From: Gloeocapsopsis dulcis
GTDB taxonomy: Bacteria > Cyanobacteriota > Cyanobacteriia > Cyanobacteriales > Chroococcidiopsidaceae
Length of the DNA: 64,000 nt
Reading direction: 5' to 3'
Assembly: GCF_032163395.1 (NCBI RefSeq)
Contig: NZ_CP119968.1
Span: 4,800,001-4,864,000 of the forward strand
The translations under genes were made by a program, and so were the position numbers. Below the pieces are notes generated by a model, which had not been told where the DNA came from, did not search any database, and saw only the letters and a program-made list of their open reading frames with translations. Below are positions 38,346 to 47,236 of the stretch, one piece after another. Within the stretch, counting starts at the first letter, position 1. Every line of letters begins with the position of its first letter.

Positions 38346-38412
38346 ATGGGGTTAATTCAAAACTCAAAACTAGCCACTAGGCACTCTTTCACTCACCCCT
38401 CACCCCTCACCC
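38340..38412. repeat. Short repeat tract (TCAAAACT and CACCCCT units)
   Basis: TTCAAAACTCAAAACTAG followed by three tandem CACCCCT heptads (about 38392-38412). This belongs to the heptad repeat types seen at 19481, 44633 and 25880. It fills the gap between speB and pyrH. Confidence 0.5.
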
Positions 38413-38491
38413 CTAAAATAACTAGAGACACAGAACCCCTCTGCTGGTATCTTAAATTGGAGGCAATTGCAATAAAATTTATCCTAACTGC

Positions 38492-39220
38492 ATGGGAAAA
38501 CCTTACCGGCGGATTTTACTCAAACTGAGCGGTGAAGCCTTGATGGGCAACCTGGGCTATGGCATCGACCCAACCATCGTTCAAGAAATTGCGGCAGAAG
38601 TCGCAGAAGTAGTAAATAGTGGCGTACAAGTAGCTATTGTAGTAGGTGGTGGCAACATCTTTCGTGGCGTTAAAGCGTCAGCTGCTGGAATGGATCGGGC
38701 AACTGCCGACTACATTGGTATGATTGCAACTGTGATGAATGCGCTCACGCTTCAAGATGCCTTGGAACGGATGGAAGTGCAAACACGCGTGCAAACTGCG
38801 ATCGCCATGCAAGAAGTAGCGGAACCTTATATCCGACGTCGGGCAATTCGCCATCTCGAAAAAGGACGGGTGGTGATTTTTGGCGCGGGTTCTGGAAATC
38901 CGTTCTTCACCACTGATACCACAGCAGCTTTAAGAGCTGCTGAAATTGATGCCGAGGTGATTTTTAAAGCCACCAAGGTAGACGGAGTTTACGATTCTGA
39001 TCCGCACAAAAATCCTGATGCTAAGCGCTATCAAACACTTAACTATGTTCACGTTTTGACTCAGGATCTGCGAGTGATGGATAGTACTGCGATCGCTTTA
39101 TGTAAAGAAAACAATATTCCGATTCTTGTCTTTGACCTCTCGGTACGGGGTAACATCCGCCGAGCGGTGGCAGGAGAATCTATCGGAACCCTTGTGGGAG
39201 GTTTCTGTGAAGTTAGCTGA
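38492..39220 (+). CDS. pyrH: UMP kinase
   Basis: A 242-residue hexameric-type uridylate kinase converting UMP to UDP. Family blocks are [42 protein letters not shown] and [12 protein letters not shown]. Its stop overlaps the start of frr by 14 bases, the usual pyrH-frr pairing. Confidence 0.97.
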   Translation: MGKPYRRILLKLSGEALMGNLGYGIDPTIVQEIAAEVAEVVNSGVQVAIVVGGGNIFRGVKASAAGMDRATADYIGMIATVMNALTLQDALERMEVQTRVQTAIAMQEVAEPYIRRRAIRHLEKGRVVIFGAGSGNPFFTTDTTAALRAAEIDAEVIFKATKVDGVYDSDPHKNPDAKRYQTLNYVHVLTQDLRVMDSTAIALCKENNIPILVFDLSVRGNIRRAVAGESIGTLVGGFCEVS

Positions 39221-39755
39221 AGCTGAGAGTACAATGCAAAAAGCCGTTGATGCAACGCAACGAGCTTTCAATACAATCCGCACTGGTCGCGCTAATGCGA
39301 GTTTACTTGACCGCGTCATGGTGGAATACTACGGTACACCAACATCGCTTAAATCACTGGCAAATATCAGTACCCCTGATGCCACAACAATTACTATTCA
39401 ACCTTATGACCGGAGTAGCCTGAATCTGATTGAGAAGGCAATTTCCATGTCGGATGTCGGATTAACTCCAAACAACGACGGCTCAATGATTCGCCTCAAT
39501 ATTCCTCCGCTGACAAGCGATCGCCGTAAAGAATTTGTGAAACTTGCTGCGAAATATGCTGAGGAAGGGCGCGTTTCAATTCGCAATATTCGCCGCGATG
39601 CTCTTGATACGATCCGCAAACAAGAGAAAAACAGCGAAGTCTCAGAAGACGAAGCGAAAGATCTCCAAGATCAACTGCAAAAATTAACGAACAAATACAC
39701 CAGTAAAATAGATGAGTTACTAACTGAAAAAGAGAAAGACATTACAACTGTTTGA
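39207..39755 (+). CDS. frr: Ribosome recycling factor
   Basis: A 182-residue factor that splits post-termination ribosomes with EF-G. It starts [17 protein letters not shown], contains [19 protein letters not shown] and ends with the basic helix region ([20 protein letters not shown]). GTG 39207 is chosen because GGGAGG lies five bases upstream and the N-terminus then matches the family; the open frame extends further up into pyrH. Translational coupling to pyrH is likely. Confidence 0.96.
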   Translation: MKLAEAESTMQKAVDATQRAFNTIRTGRANASLLDRVMVEYYGTPTSLKSLANISTPDATTITIQPYDRSSLNLIEKAISMSDVGLTPNNDGSMIRLNIPPLTSDRRKEFVKLAAKYAEEGRVSIRNIRRDALDTIRKQEKNSEVSEDEAKDLQDQLQKLTNKYTSKIDELLTEKEKDITTV

Positions 39756-40302
39756 CTACTAACTCAATTGACCACATTTGACATAAGAATAGCTCATAAT
39801 AGACTCGCAGCATGACTGCATTCTATTACTGCAATGATTTAGCTAACGACTAGTCAGTTAATTCTTTAGGTAGAAATGTGTCCCTGAACCAGCAGTCGTG
39901 CTTGAGAAGGATAAAAAAAATAACAAACCCGTCTTCAAATCAGAAGCGGGTTTTTTCTTATTGATATTTATAATATATTGTCACATCTTTTGAATCTAAA
40001 CTACTACTTCATTATCTCTTTATCAATCATCTTTTATTACTTAAAGATTGAATAAACAAAGATGTAAACAGATGCCACTAACATAGTTTTTTTCTATCTT
40101 ATAAAGAGCTAGCGCTACTAAGAGCATCAAACTATTTGGTCTTAATGTTACTACATCTAGGTGAGCAGGAAAAACACCTTTATGTAGAGGAAGCAGGAAA
40201 AAGGTCTTGATTAAATTTATTCTACCTCTTTTTTAATTAATGCAAATAGATAAATTTGCATTTGAATAAACAAATTTTTTGTAGTTTTTTTTTAGATACC
40301 AT
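39756..40302. other. Intergenic stretch after frr
   Basis: 547 bases with no supported gene. It contains the terminator at 39926-39956 and is otherwise AT-rich, probably with the promoter and long leader of the GT2-ABC exporter pair. Confidence 0.45.
39926..39956 (+). terminator. Rho-independent terminator
   Basis: AACCCGTCTTC (39926-39936) pairs with GAAGCGGGTT (39943-39952) with one bulged T, followed by a TTTTTT run. It lies 170 bases after frr. The A-run on the other side (AAAAAAAATAAC) could make it work in both directions. Confidence 0.8.
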
Positions 40303-41472
40303 ATGAGCACAAACGAGAACCTTCCTTTAGTCTCAGTCATTATTCCTGCATATAATGCAGCAGCTTTTATCAACAGAACTTTAGACTTTGTATTAACTCA
40401 AACATACACAAATATTGAAGTTTTAGTTGTTGATGATGGTTCACAAGATTGTACTGTTGACATCGCTCAATCCTATGTTCAAAAGGATCAACGTGTTATT
40501 TTGTTGCAGCAAGCCAATCAAGGAGTTGCAGCAGCTCGCAATTTAGCAATTCAAAAATCACGCGGAGAATATATAGCACCTCTTGATGCTGATGATATTT
40601 GGTATCCTCAAAAACTTGAAAAACAAGTACAGTGCTTATTAAATGCGCCTTCGTCGGTAGGGTTAGTCTATGCTGTGTCAATGGAAATTGATGAGGAAGA
40701 TTTAATTATAGATAAAAACTCTATCTACAACCGTAATTATCAACCAGAAGGAAATGTTTACACAAATTTAGTGTGTATAAATTTCATTGGTAATGCTAGT
40801 GCACCGCTTATTCGCCGTAGTTGCTTTGAACATATTGGCGGATATAACTGCCAATTAAAAGAACAAGATGCTCAAGGATGCGAAGACTGGGATATTTATT
40901 TACGTATTGCTGAATTTTATCAGTTTCGAGTAGTACCAGAAGTTTTAATTGGGTATCGCCAAGTAAGCGGCAGTATGGGTAGCAAGTGTAAAACAATGAT
41001 TAAATCGTATAATTTAGTTTTACAAGACGTCCAGCAACGGCACCCAGAGATTCCTGCTACTATCTACCGCTGGTCTAGAAGCTTTTTTTATAACTATTTA
41101 TCAGTAAAAAGCTCTGCTTCTGGAGATTATTGTAATGCTCTACTTTGCTTATATAAAGCTTTGGAATCAGATTTATTTCTCTTATTGCGTCCTGCAACAT
41201 ATAGAATTACTTTAATGTTGATTCTAAAAATTGTCATCAAGTCTATATTTTACTTAATTCTTCAAGAGAAATATACCTGGCAACAGTTAAAAGAAAAGAT
41301 TAAGAGGAAAAGAAGTAGTATCACAATTTACGACATCAAAAGCAGAAAATTCAATTTAAAGTATAAGGATTTTGTCTGGAAGCCCTATGACGTTGTTTTG
41401 TTGCATAGAGGGCTAAAAATTTTAAAAATTAGTCAAGAAGTAGATTTTAAATTGAAAGCAAAAGCTTATTAA
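40303..41472 (+). CDS. GT2-family glycosyltransferase
   Basis: A 389-residue GT-A enzyme: VSVIIPAYNAAAFINRTLDF, LVVDDGSQDCT (nucleotide Asp) and IAPLDADDIWYP (DxD). The last 110 residues are basic with one hydrophobic segment (LMLILKIVIKSIFYLIL), perhaps a membrane anchor. It precedes an ABC exporter by 34 bases on the same strand, so the two likely act on one glycan. AT-rich codons set it off from pyrH-frr. Confidence 0.86.
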   Translation: MSTNENLPLVSVIIPAYNAAAFINRTLDFVLTQTYTNIEVLVVDDGSQDCTVDIAQSYVQKDQRVILLQQANQGVAAARNLAIQKSRGEYIAPLDADDIWYPQKLEKQVQCLLNAPSSVGLVYAVSMEIDEEDLIIDKNSIYNRNYQPEGNVYTNLVCINFIGNASAPLIRRSCFEHIGGYNCQLKEQDAQGCEDWDIYLRIAEFYQFRVVPEVLIGYRQVSGSMGSKCKTMIKSYNLVLQDVQQRHPEIPATIYRWSRSFFYNYLSVKSSASGDYCNALLCLYKALESDLFLLLRPATYRITLMLILKIVIKSIFYLILQEKYTWQQLKEKIKRKRSSITIYDIKSRKFNLKYKDFVWKPYDVVLLHRGLKILKISQEVDFKLKAKAY

Positions 41473-41506
41473 TCTATTTCTTATTTTTGATACAAGGGAT
41501 AAAAAA

Positions 41507-43297
41507 GTGAAAGAGACAAATGCCCCTAAATCGCTAATACCCCTACTCAAATTGTATTCATGGGCAATTCCAGTCATTATTGTTTTAGGTACTTTATCTT
41601 CTTTGGCAGAAGGATTAGGAATTAGCTTATTTGTCCCTTTTCTTCAAAGTGTATCTCATACGAGTTCTCAAGCCCATAGTCAAAATTTGTTGGTAGGATT
41701 TCTCAATCAAATATTTGGGGATTTATCATTCAATACTCGTCTTTTTATTATACCTATATGCATTTTTGCCAGCATTCTTTTAAAAAATTGTCTTGTGTAT
41801 GGCAACACAATTCTTTTTTCTTGGTTAAACTGGCAGATTAGCGATCGCCTAAGAAAAGGTATTTATAAACAGCTTCTTAGTGTCAGTTTTAACTATTTAG
41901 AACGCAATCAGTCTGGTAGATTTTTGAGCGTCTTGGACAAAGAAACATGGCAAACCAGTCAAGCTTTAGCAGTATTCATTAGCTTGATTACGAGTGCTTG
42001 CACAATTGTTGTTTTTGTCATACTCCTGTTTTTAATTTCTTGGCAACTGACTATCTTAGTTGCTGTCGCTATGTTATTGATTTCATTGAGTGTCCAATCT
42101 GTAACCCGTCAAGTCAAAAGTGTAGGTAAACAAGCTGCACGTGCTAACGCGGCTTTTGTTAGTCGAGCACTAGAAGGGTTGAGCGGCATGAAAGTTATTC
42201 GCGCTTTTGGACGCGAATCTTATGAACAGGAGCGTTTTGAGCAAGCGTCGCAGGAAGTTTGTGCTGCTTTTAGAAGGCTTGATGTCATCTCTGGAGCTGT
42301 TAATCCCTTTTCTGAAGTACTATCTACAGCTTTGTTGACAGGTATTTTGATAGTAGCATTGCAAGATCAGAGTAACTTACCAACATTGTTGACATTCATT
42401 TTTATGCTCTATCGCTTACAACCTCAAATGAAGATTTTTGATAGTGCGCGTGTCAATCTAGGAGGTTTAACTGGTTCTGTAGAGCAGGTGATGGAGCTTT
42501 TAAACCGTGCTGATAAAACATATATTTCTTCTGGTAAGTTGTCATTCAAAGGTTTGAAACAAGCGATCGCCTTCAACTGTGTTACCTTTCGCTACGATCC
42601 TCTAGAAAAACCTGTCTTACAACAAATTTCAATTACTATTCCACGCGGAAGAACTACAGCGATCGTTGGTCCTTCAGGTGCGGGGAAATCAACACTTATT
42701 GGCTTACTTTGCCGCTTTTATGATGTAACTACAGGAGACATTTATGTAGATGGCGAACCACTAAAGCAACTCAATCTTGCTGACTGGCGTAGCCGAATCG
42801 CAATTGTTAGCCAAGATACTCATCTTTTTAGCTCAACAATCACAGAAAATATCGCCTATGGTCGATTAGATGCGACAACAGATGAAATCATAGCAGCAGC
42901 GAAGCTTGCCCATGCTCACGACTTTATTCTTGAACTTCCTCAAGGTTACGAAACTAAAGTAGGCGACAGAGGAGTTCGGCTATCAGGAGGACAGCGACAG
43001 CGTCTTGCTTTAGCGCGTGCTATCATTTGCAACCCTGAAATTTTGATTCTTGATGAGGCTACTAACGCACTCGACAGTATTTCAGAACATCTCATTCAAG
43101 AGGTATTGCAGAGTTTTGGTCAAAATCGCACTGTGATTGTCATTGCGCATCGTTTGTCTACTATTGAACAAGCCGATCAAATTATCGTGATGGAGAAAGG
43201 ACGAGTTAGAGAAAAAGGTAGTATTCAGTCTCTATTGCAACTCAACGGACTTTTTGCCCAGCTTTATCACCTACAACACAACACTGTTCCTACTTGA
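41507..43297 (+). CDS. ABC exporter, fused permease-ATPase (MsbA-like)
   Basis: A 596-residue half-transporter. Six membrane helices span about residues 15-300; the nucleotide domain has Walker A GPSGAGKST, signature RLSGGQRQRLALARA, Walker B ILILDEATNALD and H-loop IAHRLSTIEQ. GTG 41507 follows AAGGGAT at good spacing. Such homodimers flip lipids, lipid-linked glycans or peptides. Pairing with a GT2 gene points to a glycolipid or glycan precursor. Confidence 0.9.
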   Translation: MKETNAPKSLIPLLKLYSWAIPVIIVLGTLSSLAEGLGISLFVPFLQSVSHTSSQAHSQNLLVGFLNQIFGDLSFNTRLFIIPICIFASILLKNCLVYGNTILFSWLNWQISDRLRKGIYKQLLSVSFNYLERNQSGRFLSVLDKETWQTSQALAVFISLITSACTIVVFVILLFLISWQLTILVAVAMLLISLSVQSVTRQVKSVGKQAARANAAFVSRALEGLSGMKVIRAFGRESYEQERFEQASQEVCAAFRRLDVISGAVNPFSEVLSTALLTGILIVALQDQSNLPTLLTFIFMLYRLQPQMKIFDSARVNLGGLTGSVEQVMELLNRADKTYISSGKLSFKGLKQAIAFNCVTFRYDPLEKPVLQQISITIPRGRTTAIVGPSGAGKSTLIGLLCRFYDVTTGDIYVDGEPLKQLNLADWRSRIAIVSQDTHLFSSTITENIAYGRLDATTDEIIAAAKLAHAHDFILELPQGYETKVGDRGVRLSGGQRQRLALARAIICNPEILILDEATNALDSISEHLIQEVLQSFGQNRTVIVIAHRLSTIEQADQIIVMEKGRVREKGSIQSLLQLNGLFAQLYHLQHNTVPT

Positions 43298-43494
43298 GCC
43301 TCAATGACAGCCTCAGCACCCTAGGCAACTACGGTTGTATGCTATAAAGCAATCAATCAGTAGTTTTTTCGCAAAATATGAGAGTTTTGTAAAAACACCT
43401 TATTAGCATTTTGATCTCAGTAGTAAGAGTGCAAAATAGTTTAAAGCCTTTGTACCCATACAATCGTAGAATTTAGGAGCAAAACTGTAGCTTT

Positions 43495-44628
43495 ATGTAT
43501 GATTGCATAATTGTTGGTGCTGGACCTGCTGGCGGTACAGCAGCTTATCATTTAGCAAAACGGGGTCATTCCGTATTAGTACTGGAAAAAGAATCGTTGC
43601 CACGCTACAAACCCTGTGGAGGTGGAGTTTCACCTGCGATCGCCAAATGGTTTGACTTTGATTTTTCTCCAGCTATTTCCACAAAGGTAAATACCATTCG
43701 TTACACCTGGAAAATGGGTGATCCAGTGCAAGCCAAATTGCAAACACCCGAACCGATGTGGATGGTACGGCGCGATGTCTTTGACCACTTCCTAGTGCAG
43801 CAAGCACAAAAACAGGGAGCAGAACTACGCGATAACACCGAAGTGAAAAGCATTCAGTTCAAAAGCGATCATTGGCAAGTTGACACCGCTAACGGTTCCG
43901 TGACAGGTCGCTATATCATTGCGGCAGACGGTGCTAAAGGACCAATGGCAAAGTGGTTAGGCTTTAAAGACCGTAAACGCCGCTTGGCAGGAGCATTAGA
44001 AGCAGAAGCGCCAGCTAAGGTCGAAGATGGTCATATTGCCCATTTTGAGTTTGGCATGGTGAAAAACGGCTACATTTGGAACTTTCCTAAAGCTGACGGC
44101 TACTCAATCGGTGTAGGTACCTTTATTGGCGGTGAACCTCAAGATTTCAAAGGAATTTTGAGTGAGTATGGTAACTTGTTTGGTTTAGACATTAAAACCT
44201 GTAAACAGTACGGTCATGCATTGTGCTTGTGGAATGGCAATCAAAAGCTACATACTCAAAATGCCGTGTTAGCAGGAGAAGCCGCTTGTGTCGTCGATCC
44301 ACTAACTGCAGAAGGAATTCGCCCATCGATTTTTAGTGGTGTCAAAGCTGCTGAAGCAATTAATCGGGCGATCGCGGGTGACATTAATGCCCTAGAGCAA
44401 TACTCGCAAGCGATCAGCGACGAATGGGGCACTGATATGGCGTGGGCACAAAAACTAGCCGGAGTATTTTATCGCGTTCCTGGTATTGGCTACAAAGTTG
44501 GCGTCAAACGTCCCACAGCTACACAACGCATGGGTCAAATCCTTTGTGGTGAAATGAGTTATAGTGATGTCGCCGGTCGCGCCCTCAAGCGCCTCAGCGG
44601 AAGCTTAATTCCAGGCATGGGAGGATAG
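43495..44628 (+). CDS. Geranylgeranyl reductase family FAD oxidoreductase
   Basis: A 377-residue flavoprotein. The N-terminal GxGxxG motif is IIVGAGPAGGTAAYHLA, followed by LEKESLPRYKPCGGG, the hallmark of the geranylgeranyl reductase family. The second FAD block is VLAGEAACVVDPLTAEGI. Members saturate isoprenoid double bonds (ChlP for chlorophyll and tocopherol, others for archaeal lipids). It looks like a paralogue rather than a clear ChlP; the substrate is unassigned. Confidence 0.85.
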   Translation: MYDCIIVGAGPAGGTAAYHLAKRGHSVLVLEKESLPRYKPCGGGVSPAIAKWFDFDFSPAISTKVNTIRYTWKMGDPVQAKLQTPEPMWMVRRDVFDHFLVQQAQKQGAELRDNTEVKSIQFKSDHWQVDTANGSVTGRYIIAADGAKGPMAKWLGFKDRKRRLAGALEAEAPAKVEDGHIAHFEFGMVKNGYIWNFPKADGYSIGVGTFIGGEPQDFKGILSEYGNLFGLDIKTCKQYGHALCLWNGNQKLHTQNAVLAGEAACVVDPLTAEGIRPSIFSGVKAAEAINRAIAGDINALEQYSQAISDEWGTDMAWAQKLAGVFYRVPGIGYKVGVKRPTATQRMGQILCGEMSYSDVAGRALKRLSGSLIPGMGG

Positions 44629-44632
44629 TGAT

Positions 44633-44712
44633 TAGTTTTGAGTTTTGAGTTTTGAGTTTTGAATTGGAGAATTTTCTTAACTCAACACTCAACACTCAAC
44701 ATTCATAACTCT
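44633..44712. repeat. Heptad inverted repeat between convergent genes
   Basis: Four tandem TTTTGAG-type units (44636-44662) are followed, after a GGAGAATTTTCTT centre, by ACTCAAC units (ACTCAACACTCAACACTC). The arms can pair to form a long imperfect hairpin between the reductase and ccaA, whose stops face each other. Confidence 0.65.
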
Positions 44713-44721
44713 TCTGAACCT

Positions 44722-45432
44722 CTATACTTTTCCATTACCTTTAGCGTGACCTTTTGAACCTTGGTAGATACGCTGTTGTTGCTCAGGAGTTAACCACGCT
44801 GATCGGGATAATCGACTTTCTGGTGGTACAAACTGACGTCGTACAGGGTCGTATTCAAGAACTTCTCCTGTTTCGATATGATATACCCAACCATGCAGGT
44901 GTATTTGACCACTGTGCAATCGGGAATGAATCACAGGGTAAGTGCGTAAGTTCTCTAATTGAGTGAGAATATTCTCTTCGACAGTTGCCTGAAGCAATTT
45001 CTCTCCTTCATAATCTTGATAATTTTCCTTCATCATCCGGCGAGTTGCTTCAGCATGTCTGAGCCATTGATACACTGATGGCATTTCTTCTTCTAACTTA
45101 TCTAGCTTTAGCAATCCTTTCATTGCACCACAGTGCGAGTGACCGCATACAATAACTTCCTTAATACCTAAAGCGTGAATTGCATACTCAACCGCAGCAC
45201 ATTCACCACCATTAGTTGCACCGTAAGGCGGAATGATGTTACCAGCGTTGCGAATGATAAACATTTCTCCTGGTTCGGCTTGCGTGATTAAGTTTGGATC
45301 TATTCGAGAGTCAGAGCAAGTAATAAACAAAATTCGTGGATGCTGACCTTGCGACAGCAACTCGAACATCTCGCGGTGGGTACTCACATAATTGGTTTGA
45401 AACGAATGAATACCCTGAATTAACTTTTTCAT
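44722..45432 (-). CDS. ccaA: Beta-class carbonic anhydrase (CcaA type)
   Basis: A 236-residue zinc enzyme interconverting CO2 and bicarbonate. Zinc ligands are Cys39, His98 and Cys101 (FITCSDSR, VCGHSHCGAMKG), with the Asp41-Arg43 dyad. The N-terminus and the IHSRLHSGQIHLHGWVY block match cyanobacterial carboxysomal CcaA. The C-terminal tail is shorter than in Synechocystis CcaA but keeps the last motif LTPEQQQRIYQGSKG. Location in beta-carboxysomes is inferred. Confidence 0.88.
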   Translation of the reverse strand: MKKLIQGIHSFQTNYVSTHREMFELLSQGQHPRILFITCSDSRIDPNLITQAEPGEMFIIRNAGNIIPPYGATNGGECAAVEYAIHALGIKEVIVCGHSHCGAMKGLLKLDKLEEEMPSVYQWLRHAEATRRMMKENYQDYEGEKLLQATVEENILTQLENLRTYPVIHSRLHSGQIHLHGWVYHIETGEVLEYDPVRRQFVPPESRLSRSAWLTPEQQQRIYQGSKGHAKGNGKV

Positions 45433-45705
45433 ACATCTTCCTCTAACGGTGCTTGCGCAACACCTTCCTACTTAACTTAAGTTTATGAAATAATAGCCCC
45501 CGAAACCCTCATGAAAGATTTTTTCTCAAAATAACTCACATTAAAAGGTAAAATCACACCAAAAAATATAGAGATTTCCTGACGCTGAGGTCTATTAAGA
45601 ACCTAGAGAACTCCAAATATCTTTACTGATTCCTAAAATAAATCACTCAAATAAGTATATGTTCCCCTAAAATAGGGAGCGAGTAAGCGTCAAGAATTAT
45701 TATTT

Positions 45706-46638
45706 ATGCGAGTAGTAGCCCTAGTCCCTGGCGGCATCGGCGATCAAATCCTATTTTTTCCCACCCTTGATGACTTAAAACACAATTATCCTAATGCTCA
45801 AATTGATGTCGTGGTAGAACCACGCGCCAAAGAAGCATATCGCATCTGCAAGGCAGTATCTCATGTTCTGTTATTCGATTATCAAGATCGCAACAGTGCG
45901 GCAGATTGGGTTAACTTAGTTGGTATTTTGCGCGATCGCGAGTATGATGTAGCGATTTCTCTAGGGCAACGTTGGTTTGTTGGTTTATTGTTGTGGTTAA
46001 CCGGAATTCCTACCCGTATTGGCTACAAAGGTGCAGGTAATATGTTTTTGACTAACTCTGTGCCGCTTAAGTCACAGCAATATGCTGCGGCAATGTACCA
46101 TGATTTGTTACAAGGGTTGGGAATTAATTCTCCTTGCCCAGAATTAAGCGTTAATTTGCCATCCTCGGATCTTGACTGGGCAGAAGAGGAAAAGAAACGA
46201 CTGGGAATTCACAGCAGTGGCTATGTTTTACTGGGTGACGGTTATGAGCCAACGCTGGATCAAAGCTATCCAGCTAATAGTTGGCAAAAGATTATCCAGG
46301 ACTTTCAACAGAAACAGCCAGAACTTCCTTTAGTAGTATTTCAATCTCCAAATGATGGAAAATGGTCACAATCCAATCCTGATGTTAAACTAACATCGCC
46401 ACCAGATGTTGGTAAGTTAACGGCAATGATTGCTGGAGCAGATTTGTTGCTATCTACTGAGGGTGTACCACTACAGTTAGCAGTTGCTGTGCAAACGTAT
46501 ACCATCGCGCTGTTTGGACTCACAGAACCAGCAAAGGTATTGCCAAAAAGCGATCGCTATATTGCGATTAAATCTCCTAGTGGACGAATCGCGGATATTT
46601 CCCCACAGACTGTTTTAGAACGAATTTGGCGTGGCTAA
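45706..46638 (+). CDS. GT9 family (heptosyltransferase-like) glycosyltransferase
   Basis: A 310-residue GT-B protein: VVALVPGGIGDQILFFPTLD is the GT9 start, with YPNAQIDVVVEPR and a C-terminal LLSTEGVPLQLAVAVQTYTIALFG donor region. Classical GT9 enzymes add heptose to lipopolysaccharide cores; cyanobacterial LPS often lacks heptose, so the sugar is uncertain. It is convergent with crr6 with a 21-base gap. Confidence 0.82.
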   Translation: MRVVALVPGGIGDQILFFPTLDDLKHNYPNAQIDVVVEPRAKEAYRICKAVSHVLLFDYQDRNSAADWVNLVGILRDREYDVAISLGQRWFVGLLLWLTGIPTRIGYKGAGNMFLTNSVPLKSQQYAAAMYHDLLQGLGINSPCPELSVNLPSSDLDWAEEEKKRLGIHSSGYVLLGDGYEPTLDQSYPANSWQKIIQDFQQKQPELPLVVFQSPNDGKWSQSNPDVKLTSPPDVGKLTAMIAGADLLLSTEGVPLQLAVAVQTYTIALFGLTEPAKVLPKSDRYIAIKSPSGRIADISPQTVLERIWRG

Positions 46639-46659
46639 TAGCAACTCACCACTTGCTGC

Positions 46660-47133
46660 CTAAAACATTTCAAAGAATGTATCCTCTAAATCATAGCCAA
46701 ACATTTGTCCCATGGACTTCAGGCGCGATCGACTGGGGATACTTTGCTGTTGCATCCAATCGTGCAAGATAAAAATTTTGTGCATCAAGAAAATTTCCAA
46801 GGCTTCAGGGTTAAACTGGATGCCTTCTTTCGAGCTAAATTGATGCGGCACTAGCATAGCAGTATAGCGGGCAAGTTCCCCTGCTTGCCAATCGAGTAAA
46901 AATGGCAACCAAGGATACTGGGCATCTAAACGAATAAACCATAGCCGAATCTCTGGGATTTCTGAAAGTTCTCTAGGATCGTCAGGTTCGCGAGGATAAT
47001 CTATATCAAAGCGCAACTGTTGTTCATGGGCAGCGATTGTTCCTGCTTGTAGTAGGTTTTTGATTGCTGTTTGCGCCGGAGACAAATCTAAAGTATTGAG
47101 GTGATGTGAATGGAGTGCGATCGCCAACGTCAT
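46660..47133 (-). CDS. crr6: CRR6-family NDH-1 (NdhI) maturation factor
   Basis: A 157-residue soluble protein ending in SMGQMFGYDLEDTFFEMF. Length and the FDIDYPREPDDPRELSEIPE and LDAQYPWLPFLLDW blocks match the CRR6 (DUF1817) family, which in chloroplasts helps mature the NdhI subunit of NDH. A role in assembling cyanobacterial NDH-1 is inferred from that family. Confidence 0.82.
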   Translation of the reverse strand: MTLAIALHSHHLNTLDLSPAQTAIKNLLQAGTIAAHEQQLRFDIDYPREPDDPRELSEIPEIRLWFIRLDAQYPWLPFLLDWQAGELARYTAMLVPHQFSSKEGIQFNPEALEIFLMHKIFILHDWMQQQSIPSRSRLKSMGQMFGYDLEDTFFEMF

Positions 47134-47236
47134 GGAATCATCAAATCAAGGTACATTCATTGTCGCATTAAGGACAATAAGGTTGCAGGCTGCTGATAAA
47201 CTGAATTTTTACTCGCCTTGATTTTGTTAATTAGGC

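Noticed and set aside
39126-39206. Upstream extension of the frr frame into pyrH
   Set aside because: The extension is out-of-frame pyrH sequence. GTG 39207 with GGGAGG gives the family N-terminus.
43495-44628. Assignment as chlP
   Set aside because: It is shorter than typical cyanobacterial ChlP and the family includes several paralogues, so only the family call is supported.
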